DNA of 29,851 bases, taken from the IMG/VR virus record IMGVR_UViG_3300025030_000339, positions 1-29,851 of that record. The stretch is one strand, 5' to 3'. The DNA is from a virus. Shown here one piece after another: positions 1-6,310 of the stretch. Under the pieces are notes generated by a model. The model did not search any database, was not told where the DNA came from, and was given only the letters and a program-made list of their open reading frames with translations. Each line of letters opens with the position of its first letter. The stretch's first letter is position 1. The translations under genes were made by a program, and so were the position numbers.

Positions 1-11
1 CACCAGTGGAC

Positions 12-60
12 CGAGAGCCTCGCGACGGTGCTAGCCCGCCGTCGCGGGGCTCTCGCTTTT
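12..60 (+). terminator. Rho-independent terminator-like hairpin
   Basis: Bases 12-28 pair with 39-55 to form a 17-bp stem with a single G-T wobble (20/47) and a 10-base loop. The stem is followed by C and four T residues (57-60). The T-run is short, but the stem is very stable. It lies just before the replisome-organiser gene, so it probably ends transcription coming from the left of the window. Confidence 0.75.
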
Positions 61-70
61 GAGGCGCGTG

Positions 71-1309
71 ATGCCCAACCGAATCCTGCGCACCGGACTG
101 CTGTCGAGCGAGGCTGTCGATCGCCTATCAGCGGAGGAGGAGAGCCTCTTCGTTCGCCTCCTCCTCGTCGTCGACGACTGGGGCCGCTACGACGGGCGCC
201 CGGCGGTCATCGCCTCCGCCTGCTATCCTCTTCGGCGCGCACTCGGGAGCGCCGAGGTCGAGACTCGGCTCGGAGCCCTGTCGACGGCCGGCCTGGTCCG
301 CCGCTACGTCGTCGGCGACAAGGCTTTCCTCTCGCTCGAGCACTGGCAGGATCGCACGCGAGCAAAGGTCTCGAAGTGGCCGGGACCAGAAGAAATGTCA
401 ATGATTCCGCGATATTCGGCAGATGACGGGCACATGCCCGACATCCGCGGACATCTGCCAGCGGATGACGGGCACATGACGGGCACATGCCCGGCAGATG
501 ACGGGCACATGCCAGCGGATGGCCACGGATGTCCTCAGATGTTCATGGATGCCGGGTTTGACGGGCACATGCCCGACATCCGCGGACATGCGCGCACGGA
601 ATCGGAATCGGAGACGGAGACGGAGACGGAGACGGAGACGGAGACGGAGACGGAGACGAAAAAGAACAAGTCGGGCTCGGCAAAAAACGCCGACCCGACG
701 TCAGCATCGTCCGACACCACACGCCAGATGCAAAGCAAGCCACGGAGCGGGCCGATCTCGCCCTCCGACGACCAGACCCGCACCACGGACGCCAAGGGCC
801 CTCAGCGGGTACAGGCTTCGCTCAGAAGCGATCCGGACAAGAGAGCCAAACGCCGGTCTCCGCCAGACCCGCAGCTCGCGCTCGACCGCGAGCGCTGGTG
901 CCTCACCGTCGAGCGGCTCCTCGCCTACCCACGCGCCGAGCTCCGTGGCGCCGCTCTGTGGGCGACGTGGACTCGGGCGCGCACGGCCCACGGGATCGAC
1001 GCGCTGGTGCGGAGCCTGGAGGGCCTGGCGCACGGCTCCGACGACGACGTGGCGTTTGCCCGACGCTGCGGACCGGTCGGACTGCTGAGCGAGAGGATGA
1101 TCCCGCGTGGGCTCGCGGTCGAGCGCGAGGTCGCGAGTGCGAGCCGATCGCGGGCCGAGGGACTCCCGCTCGTCCGGGCCCAGCCGCTTCCGCCGCCGCC
1201 GACCCCCGAACAGATCGCGGCCGCCCGGGCCTGCCGCCCTACATGGGCGAGGGACCAGCCGGGGCAGGCAGCAGCGGCGAGCGAGGAGAGCGATGATGTC
1301 CCGTTCTGA
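71..1309 (+). CDS. Phage replisome organiser / replication initiator with N-terminal winged helix
   Basis: This 412-residue protein begins with about 110 residues resembling the winged-helix N-terminus of phage replisome organisers (DnaD/lambda O-like). Visible cues are LVVDDWGRYDGRP near residues 31-43 and a helix-turn-strand pattern ending in FLSLEHWQDR. The middle, about residues 118-200, is a low-complexity linker encoded by DNA repeats: DDGHMP units, then an ET dipeptide run. The C-terminal part is basic and helical with no recognised motif. ATG 71 is preferred because GAGG at 61-64 lies 6 nt upstream; an in-frame TTG at 59 has no such site. It leads a replication operon that includes a DnaB-type helicase, so a role in origin binding and helicase recruitment is inferred. 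The repeats inside the gene fit a lambda O-like arrangement, where the origin sits in the initiator gene. Confidence 0.72.
   Translation: MPNRILRTGLLSSEAVDRLSAEEESLFVRLLLVVDDWGRYDGRPAVIASACYPLRRALGSAEVETRLGALSTAGLVRRYVVGDKAFLSLEHWQDRTRAKVSKWPGPEEMSMIPRYSADDGHMPDIRGHLPADDGHMTGTCPADDGHMPADGHGCPQMFMDAGFDGHMPDIRGHARTESESETETETETETETETETKKNKSGSAKNADPTSASSDTTRQMQSKPRSGPISPSDDQTRTTDAKGPQRVQASLRSDPDKRAKRRSPPDPQLALDRERWCLTVERLLAYPRAELRGAALWATWTRARTAHGIDALVRSLEGLAHGSDDDVAFARRCGPVGLLSERMIPRGLAVEREVASASRSRAEGLPLVRAQPLPPPPTPEQIAAARACRPTWARDQPGQAAAASEESDDVPF
389..600. other. Candidate replication origin: AT-richer stretch plus iteron-like repeats
   Basis: The 12-mer GACGGGCACATG occurs five times at 425, 467, 478, 500 and 560; the copies at 467 and 478 overlap by one base. 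A second element, GACATCCGCGGACAT, with a palindromic CCGCGG core, occurs at about 440-454 and 574-588, each just after a 12-mer copy. A short stretch at about 389-420 is clearly richer in A and T than its surroundings and could be an unwinding element. Iterons inside the initiator gene with an adjacent AT-rich patch are known for lambdoid O genes. Function here is inferred. Confidence 0.55.
610..657. repeat. Hexanucleotide microsatellite (GGAGAC)8
   Basis: Eight perfect tandem copies of GGAGAC lie in the initiator gene and encode alternating Glu-Thr. The unit is a multiple of three, so gain or loss of copies would change linker length without breaking the frame. It directly follows the iteron cluster. 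Confidence 0.95.
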
Positions 1310-1706
1310 CCCACGTCAGATCCGATGCGCCGACGAGGGATGCCGAGCGGCGACGGAGGCGCAACTCACGTCGCTCGCCGCTCAGGTGAGCGATCTGAGT
1401 GCTCAGGTGCGCGAGTACCGGGCGCTGCTCGAGCGGTTCGAGGCTCCCGATCGTGGGCCCGAGTGTGAGCGCTGCGACGACACGGGGGAGGTGTGCTCGC
1501 GCTGCGACACGATGTGCGGCGACGCCCACCCCGCCGATCCGATGGGGCCGTGTCCGGCGTGTAACTCGCGGTGCTCGGCCTGCGGCTCGGCCGCCGGCCT
1601 GGACGACGAGGGACGCTGCTCGGAATGCGGGGTGTGCGCCACCTGCGGCGGGGGCCCCGCCGGGCACGACGAGGATTGCGAACTCGCAGGGAGAGGCGCC
1701 CCGTGA
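1293..1706 (+). CDS. Cysteine-rich zinc-binding-type protein with N-terminal coiled coil
   Basis: The 137-residue product has no family I can name. Residues about 20-50 form a leucine-rich amphipathic helix, likely a coiled coil. The C-terminal two thirds carry many CxxC pairs: CERC, CSRC, CPAC, CSAC, CSEC and CATC. These could hold two or three structural zinc ions in a rubredoxin/zinc-ribbon or DnaJ-type arrangement. The gene overlaps the initiator by 17 nt. GAGGAGAG at 1283-1290 supports ATG 1293 or ATG 1296. It sits between the initiator and a nucleotide-metabolism gene in the replication operon, so a DNA- or protein-binding accessory role is possible but not shown. Confidence 0.7.
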   Translation: MMSRSDPRQIRCADEGCRAATEAQLTSLAAQVSDLSAQVREYRALLERFEAPDRGPECERCDDTGEVCSRCDTMCGDAHPADPMGPCPACNSRCSACGSAAGLDDEGRCSECGVCATCGGGPAGHDEDCELAGRGAP

Positions 1707-2200
1707 CCGACCGACCACTCAGGATCTACGTGGCATCGTCCTGGCGGTGCACCCGCTACCGCGGCGTGGTCGCTGGCCTGCGGACAGCCGGCTTCGACGT
1801 CTACGACTTCCGCGAGCCGGAGCCCGGGGACCACGGATTCTCGTGGCGCCAAGTGTGCGGGGAGCCGCCGCCATGGACGGCCAAAATGACGCGCCACGTC
1901 CTTCAGTATTCAGTGGTCCGACGCGGCTTCGCTCTCGATTTCGTCGCGATGAAGTGGTGTGACGCGCTCGTGCTGGTCCAGCCCTGTGGGCGCAGCGCCA
2001 GCCTCGAGGCCGGGTGGGCCTCTGGCGCCGGAAAGCTCACGATCGCGCTGCTCGCCGACGGAGAGGAGCCCGAGCTGATGTTGCGGCTTCTCGACTACTT
2101 GGTCGTCGACCTCGACGAGGCGATCTCGATCCTCCGGTGCGCCGCCGACCATGACGACACGCTGAGGCTCAGGCTCGTCGGCGAGGGAGTGAAGCCGTGA
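1703..2200 (+). CDS. Nucleoside 2-deoxyribosyltransferase-like protein
   Basis: This 165-residue protein has the layout of the nucleoside 2-deoxyribosyltransferase-like fold. It has an N-terminal beta strand with IYVASSWR (residues 8-15), then VYDFREP (33-39), GFSW (45-48), CDALVLVQP (86-94), and a GRSASLEAGWA loop (96-106). The loop holds a glutamate (E102) where the family has its catalytic Glu, and D87 matches the conserved Asp. Family members exchange or hydrolyse the glycosidic bond of (deoxy)nucleosides or nucleotides; many phage copies probably act in nucleotide salvage or host-nucleotide breakdown. The true substrate here is unknown. The GTG start overlaps the previous stop (GTGA), and its own stop overlaps the helicase start, so all three are translationally coupled. 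Confidence 0.72.
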   Translation: MTDRPLRIYVASSWRCTRYRGVVAGLRTAGFDVYDFREPEPGDHGFSWRQVCGEPPPWTAKMTRHVLQYSVVRRGFALDFVAMKWCDALVLVQPCGRSASLEAGWASGAGKLTIALLADGEEPELMLRLLDYLVVDLDEAISILRCAADHDDTLRLRLVGEGVKP

Positions 2201-3564
2201 GCGGCACGACCTCGGCTCTCTACGATGGCGAGGCGGAGGGGGCGCTCCTCGCGTCCGTGCTGCTCGACTCGGCAGCCCTCGACGATCTCGGTCCACTCGC
2301 GCCCGCGGATTTCGTTCTCGCCGACCATCGTGCGATCTGGTGCGCCCTGCGCGAGGTCCACGACGCTGGACTCCCGATCGAGCTCGTCAGTGTGCGCGCG
2401 TCCCTCCGCGCAGCCGCCGCCGCTGACAGCGCGCACGAACTCCTCGCGGCCCTGATCGCGGAGGTGCCGCAGTCGGCTGCTCCTCGCTACGCGGAGATCG
2501 TGCGCCTCTGCTCTCAGCGCCGCCAACTCCAGGCGCTCCTCGCCTCGCTCCGGCAGCGGGTCGGCGAGCCGGGCTCTGACGTCGAGCAACTCGTCGCGGA
2601 GGCAGATGCCGGGCTCCACGCGATCGTGGGTCCGACCGCTCGCGGTGCTGGCCTCCGCTCGTCGAGCGACGTGCTCGTCGAGGTGTTTCGCGCGGTCGAG
2701 GCGCGCCACGAGCAGCCGGCCGACGTCACGGGTCTCGCCACCGGCCTCCGCGATATCGACAGGCTCACGAGTGGGCTCCAGCCGGGCGACCTCGTGATCC
2801 TCGCCGGACGGCCGGGCTCCGGCAAGACGACAGCCGCGGCCGGCTGGGCCCTGCACGTCGCACAACACGCCGCTCCTGTCGCGTTCTTCTCGCTCGAGAT
2901 GGCCTCGACTCGGATCGTCCTCCGCATGCTCTCGGCCGAGAGCGGTGTGGAGCATGTCCGCATGCGCCGCGGCACTCTCACGGATGCCGATTGGCCGAGG
3001 CTAGCCCCCGCCGCCGACCGCATCCACCGCGCCCGCCTTTACCTCGACGACACGAGCGCGCTCTCTCTCTCCGTAATCCGCACGCGGGCTCGACACCTAC
3101 TCCGGACCCAAGGCCTCTCGCTCGTCGTCGTCGACTACCTCCAACTCCTCGACTCGCCGCGAGGCACCGGTCGCGAGTCCCGCGAGCAGCAGGTCTCAGC
3201 GCTCAGTCGCGGCCTCAAGCGCCTCGCGGGGGAGCTCGCAGTTCCTGTCGTCGCGCTCTCGCAGCTCAACCGCGCGGTCGAGTCCCGCACGAACCGACGC
3301 CCTGTGCTCGCCGATCTGCGGGACTCCGGCGCGCTGGAGCAGGATGCTGATCTCGTCGTCTTCGCCTATCGCGCCGAGCTCCACGACCAGGCCACGCGCG
3401 ATCGTGGCATCGTTGAACTGATCGTCGCGAAGCAGCGCGATGGGGAGACGGGCGCGATCCGCTGTGCGTTCGACGGCGCGCGCTCGCGGATCTCTGACCT
3501 CGAGGAGAAGCGCGAGGACAACGCGGGGGCGAAAAAAAAGGACTGGCACGATGATCGCGACTGA
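2197..3564 (+). CDS. dnaB: Replicative DNA helicase, DnaB type
   Basis: The 455-residue protein matches DnaB over its full usual length. A helical N-terminal domain spans about 1-140 (EGALLASVLLD, DFVLADHRAIW). The RecA-like ATPase domain has Walker A GRPGSGKT (204-211), the FSLEM motif (231-235), Walker B VVVDYLQLL (310-318), an ALSQLNR motif (353-359) and the KQRDGETG arginine-finger region (412-419). It unwinds DNA 5'-3' ahead of the fork as a hexamer. No separate loader gene is visible; the upstream replisome organiser is the likely recruiting partner. The GTG start overlaps the previous stop by four bases. Confidence 0.95.
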   Translation: MSGTTSALYDGEAEGALLASVLLDSAALDDLGPLAPADFVLADHRAIWCALREVHDAGLPIELVSVRASLRAAAAADSAHELLAALIAEVPQSAAPRYAEIVRLCSQRRQLQALLASLRQRVGEPGSDVEQLVAEADAGLHAIVGPTARGAGLRSSSDVLVEVFRAVEARHEQPADVTGLATGLRDIDRLTSGLQPGDLVILAGRPGSGKTTAAAGWALHVAQHAAPVAFFSLEMASTRIVLRMLSAESGVEHVRMRRGTLTDADWPRLAPAADRIHRARLYLDDTSALSLSVIRTRARHLLRTQGLSLVVVDYLQLLDSPRGTGRESREQQVSALSRGLKRLAGELAVPVVALSQLNRAVESRTNRRPVLADLRDSGALEQDADLVVFAYRAELHDQATRDRGIVELIVAKQRDGETGAIRCAFDGARSRISDLEEKREDNAGAKKKDWHDDRD

Positions 3565-3784
3565 GTTCCCTCTCGACTCCGAACTGCGCGAGAGCTCCGA
3601 GCTGCGCGAGTGGCTCCGCGCCAACTGCCCGCTCGTCTTCGCGCGCATCGAGCGCCCGCGACGACGTGACGAGTCACGCCGCGTCACGCCGCGTCGCGCA
3701 TGTCGAGCCGGCGGTCGAGACGACGTGACGTCCCTCCCTAAGGGGCGTCACGTCGTCTCGCCGTCTCGACGGACATGCGACTGA
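3551..3784 (+). CDS. Small hypothetical protein
   Basis: A 77-residue ORF overlaps the helicase end by 14 nt. Its first half, about residues 1-37, is acidic and helical (ELRESSELREWLRANC) and looks protein-like. Its second half is basic and is encoded by the repeat cluster that precedes terS, so its sequence may be shaped mainly by DNA-level constraints. No family is recognised. No clear Shine-Dalgarno site precedes ATG 3551; coupling to the helicase is likely. Confidence 0.5.
   Translation: MIATEFPLDSELRESSELREWLRANCPLVFARIERPRRRDESRRVTPRRACRAGGRDDVTSLPKGRHVVSPSRRTCD
3660..3760. repeat. Repeat cluster before terS: three 12-mers and a 15-bp inverted repeat
   Basis: GACGACGTGACG occurs at 3660-3671 and 3719-3730 on the + strand, and inverted at 3746-3757. 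The latter two lie in a perfect 15-bp inverted repeat (3716-3730 with 3746-3760) with a 15-base loop. Outside it, CGCATGTC at 3697-3704 can pair with 3772-3779. Extra CGTCACG cores occur near 3673 and 3682. No T-run follows, so it is not a typical intrinsic terminator. Its position just before terS suits a terminase recognition (pac/cos) site or an operator; this is inference. Confidence 0.75.
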
Positions 3785-3794
3785 CCGGTAGACT
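3766..3794 (+). promoter_or_regulatory. Candidate late promoter for a leaderless terS transcript
   Basis: TCGACG at 3766-3771 (4/6 to the -35 consensus) and TAGACT at 3789-3794 (4/6 to the -10 consensus) are 17 bases apart. The predicted start of transcription, about 7 bases after the -10 element, falls at the terS ATG (3801). No Shine-Dalgarno site precedes that ATG, in keeping with a leaderless message. The element overlaps the outer arm of the repeat cluster, which could regulate it. Confidence 0.4.
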
Positions 3795-3800
3795 CGCGGC

Positions 3801-4394
3801 ATGGCCCGACGGACAGCGAAGCGTCGACTCACCGAACGCCAGCGCAGCTTCGCTCGCGAGTACCTCGTCGATTTGAACGGCACCCAGGCTGTGCTCCGAG
3901 CGGGCTACCACTGCTCCGCGGAGACCGCCGCCGTGACGGCGTACCGGCTGCTAAGGGATCCCCAGATTGCCGCGCTGGTGGCCAACGCGAACGCGATCCG
4001 AGCGCGGAAGACGGAGCTCACCGCTGAGCGGGTGCTGGCCGAGATCGTGCGGATCGCGTTCTCGGACCTCGGCGAGGTCTTCACCGCCGAGGGCGCGCTG
4101 AGGCCGATCGGCGAGATCCCGGAGGATGCGAGACGGGCGCTGGCCTCGGTCGAGACGGTCGAGCGGCAGGTCGAGGCCGACGATGGACCGGTCGTGCGCT
4201 CGGTCGTGCGGAAGGTGAAGCTGCACGACAAGCTCCGCGCGCTCGAGCTGGCGGCGAAACACCTGGGCCTCCTCGCGCACGACACCGGGGCGCCCGAGGG
4301 CAACCGGGAGATCGTGCTGCGGATCAAGGCGGGCGCCAACGGCGAGGAGATCGAGATCGGTCCCGACTCCGCCTCGCCGGCGACCACGCAGTGA
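3801..4394 (+). CDS. terS: Terminase small subunit (Terminase_2 type)
   Basis: The 197-residue protein has the hallmark N-terminus of Terminase_2 small subunits. RLTERQRSFAREYLVDLNGT (residues 9-28) is followed by QAVLRAGY and an ETAAVTAYRLLRDPQI helix, together forming the DNA-binding helix-turn-helix (about 10-60). The middle is helical (oligomerisation), and KLRALELAAKHLGLL near 150 is typical of the family's C-terminal part. It recognises the viral packaging site and delivers DNA to TerL. ATG 3801 has no Shine-Dalgarno site, and a -10-like TAGACT lies 6 bases upstream. Its stop overlaps the terL GTG. Confidence 0.93.
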   Translation: MARRTAKRRLTERQRSFAREYLVDLNGTQAVLRAGYHCSAETAAVTAYRLLRDPQIAALVANANAIRARKTELTAERVLAEIVRIAFSDLGEVFTAEGALRPIGEIPEDARRALASVETVERQVEADDGPVVRSVVRKVKLHDKLRALELAAKHLGLLAHDTGAPEGNREIVLRIKAGANGEEIEIGPDSASPATTQ

Positions 4395-5752
4395 CCCGTC
4401 TGGATCTCGTGCGCGCCGTGGACTATGTGCCGACGCCGACACAGGCGACGTTCCTCCGCGATCGGACGCCGACTCGGCTGCTCTGTGGAGGGCTCGGGTC
4501 GGGCAAGACGCTAACCGGCGCGTGGGCCGCGCTGGCGGCCGCGTTGGAGAATCAAGGGCGCGGCGACGGGATGCTCGTCGCCCCGAGCTTCCCGATGCTC
4601 GATCGTCTCGTGCTCCCAGCCTGGAAGCGCGTGGTCCCACGCGAGTTGATCCGCGCGCACAGGAAGATCGAGCGGCGGTACATCCTCACAACTGGGGACA
4701 GCGTGTGGTACGGCACGGCCGATGTGCCGGCCTCGCTCGAGGGGACAAATCTCGCGTGGTTCTGGGGCGACGAGGTGCGCTACTGGCCGCTCGCCTCGTG
4801 GCAGAACATGATCGCCAGGGTACGAGTGAGGGGTGCACGGTCGCTCCAGAGGATCGCGACCTCGACGCCAGCGATGGGCTGGATGTCGGTTGTCTTCGAG
4901 CGAGGCGTAGCCGATCGTCGTCTCACCCGGATCTCGACGAGGGAAAACGCGCCGAACCTGGATCCGAGTTACATCCCGACGCTCGAGGCTGCGCTGAGCC
5001 CGCGGCTCGCGCGAGCGCTGATCGAGGGTGAGTTCGTCGTGCTCGAGGGCGCGGTGTACGCGGAGGAGTGGCAGCCCGAGCGCAACGTGATCACGTGGGA
5101 GCACGACAAGCGCTTCATCACGTGGCTCTCGATCGACTTCGGCGCGCGCCGCCCAAGCGTGCTGCTGGCGCAGCAGGTCGGTGACACGCCGTGGTGGGAC
5201 CACAGAACCGGACGGCAGTTCGCGCCGCACGCGCTGATCGTGCTCGACGAACTCCACCCTGACGAGTGCCCGACGATGCGGCTGATCCCGCGAGTTCGTG
5301 AACTGCTCGCCGGACGGCGGGTGGACCAGATCGCGTGTGATCCAGCAGGCGCAGCGAGAGACCAGGCGAGCGGGCTCGCCAGCGTCGAGCTGCTCCGCGC
5401 CGAGTGGGGAGACATCGTGCGCTACACCTCCGACCCGCTGGACACGTCGATCCCCGCAGGGATCGATCGCGTGCGCGGCGCGCTGTGTCCCTCCGACGGG
5501 AGCCCGCCGCGGCTCTACGTCGAGCGGCGGCTCGCGCGAGCGGACGCGAGCTATCGAGGGCTCGTGAAGGCGCTCGCCGGGTACGCGTACCCGGTCGAGC
5601 GTGACGGACGACAGGTGAGCGATCACCCGGTGAAGGACGGGACCTACGAACACGCGATGGACGCGCTGCGGTACCTCGTGACAAACTCGCAGCCTCGCCC
5701 CGGCGGCGAGGGCCGCGTGTACTCCTACTCGTGGGGCGGTGGTGGCGGCTGA
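4391..5752 (+). CDS. terL: Terminase large subunit (ATPase and nuclease)
   Basis: The 453-residue protein contains an ATPase domain with Walker A GGLGSGKT (33-40) and a Walker B-like LAWFWGDE (121-128). The C-terminal RNase H-like nuclease has the expected acidic residues: D249 in SIDFG, D317 in ACDPAG and D424 in HAMDALRY. It pumps DNA into the procapsid through the portal and cuts the concatemer. It is slightly short but complete for the family and ends in a glycine-rich tail. The GTG start overlaps the terS stop (GTGA). Confidence 0.94.
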   Translation: MTRLDLVRAVDYVPTPTQATFLRDRTPTRLLCGGLGSGKTLTGAWAALAAALENQGRGDGMLVAPSFPMLDRLVLPAWKRVVPRELIRAHRKIERRYILTTGDSVWYGTADVPASLEGTNLAWFWGDEVRYWPLASWQNMIARVRVRGARSLQRIATSTPAMGWMSVVFERGVADRRLTRISTRENAPNLDPSYIPTLEAALSPRLARALIEGEFVVLEGAVYAEEWQPERNVITWEHDKRFITWLSIDFGARRPSVLLAQQVGDTPWWDHRTGRQFAPHALIVLDELHPDECPTMRLIPRVRELLAGRRVDQIACDPAGAARDQASGLASVELLRAEWGDIVRYTSDPLDTSIPAGIDRVRGALCPSDGSPPRLYVERRLARADASYRGLVKALAGYAYPVERDGRQVSDHPVKDGTYEHAMDALRYLVTNSQPRPGGEGRVYSYSWGGGGG

Positions 5753-5761
5753 GGGCTGGAC

Positions 5762-6148
5762 ATGGGCGATGTGATCCGCATGGGCGAGGCACGAGCGAGA
5801 GGCACGGCCGCGGCGGTGCAAGGGCTGACCCTCGAGGCGCTCGAGTCAGAGGGTCGGCCGCAGCGTGGGATCGATCTGCGGATTGAGCGGAACACGGCGC
5901 AGCAGCGAGTGCTGCTCGCGACGACGCGATGCCCCGCGTGCGGGACGCGGGGAGGCTGCGGGATGGTTCTCCCTCACGACAGCGGGCTCCTGTCGGAGAG
6001 GGATGCGGCGAGGGTCCTCGCCGGCATCTGTCGCAACGCGGGCGCCGCGCTCGGCGTTTGGCTCGCGCAGACGTGCGAGAGCCACCAGTCGGGAGCACCG
6101 AAGAGTCACGCGCCTGCCGAGGATCCCGCGCCCGGTGGTGATGTATGA
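5762..6148 (+). CDS. Hypothetical protein with CxxC motif
   Basis: This 128-residue protein lies between terL and portal and matches no family I recognise. It has a CPACGTRGGCG segment around residues 57-67, which could be half of a zinc site, and two further cysteines at about 90 and 105. The C-terminal 20 residues are Pro/Ala-rich and probably disordered. Position suggests a packaging or portal accessory role, but nothing in the sequence proves it. Its stop overlaps the next ATG (ATGA). Confidence 0.6.
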   Translation: MGDVIRMGEARARGTAAAVQGLTLEALESEGRPQRGIDLRIERNTAQQRVLLATTRCPACGTRGGCGMVLPHDSGLLSERDAARVLAGICRNAGAALGVWLAQTCESHQSGAPKSHAPAEDPAPGGDV

Positions 6149-6297
6149 GCCTGGACGAGGCGATCGCGGTGTACCGGATCGAGGACCCGCGGCCGACCTC
6201 GACCAGGTGGCGGAGGACCCGCTGCCTCGCGCTGAGGCTCGGCTGGTGGATTCGACGACGAGCGGATAGGCTCGTGCTCTGGGCTCTCTCTCCGTAG
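6145..6297 (+). CDS. Small basic hypothetical protein, translationally coupled
   Basis: This 50-residue ORF begins in an ATGA overlap with the previous gene and ends 13 nt before the portal ATG, filling an otherwise empty gap. It is rich in Arg and Trp (TRWRRTR, GWWIRRRADR) with a short hydrophobic C-terminus. No family is recognised. The coupling and exact fit in the gap support translation; the short length keeps confidence modest. Confidence 0.45.
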   Translation: MSLDEAIAVYRIEDPRPTSTRWRRTRCLALRLGWWIRRRADRLVLWALSP

Positions 6298-6310
6298 AAA
6301 GGTGACGCTG

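Noticed and set aside
425-657. Repeats considered as a CRISPR array
   Set aside because: Repeat units are 12 bases with irregular spacing and short, non-unique spacers, and the hexamer run has none; both lie inside a coding gene.
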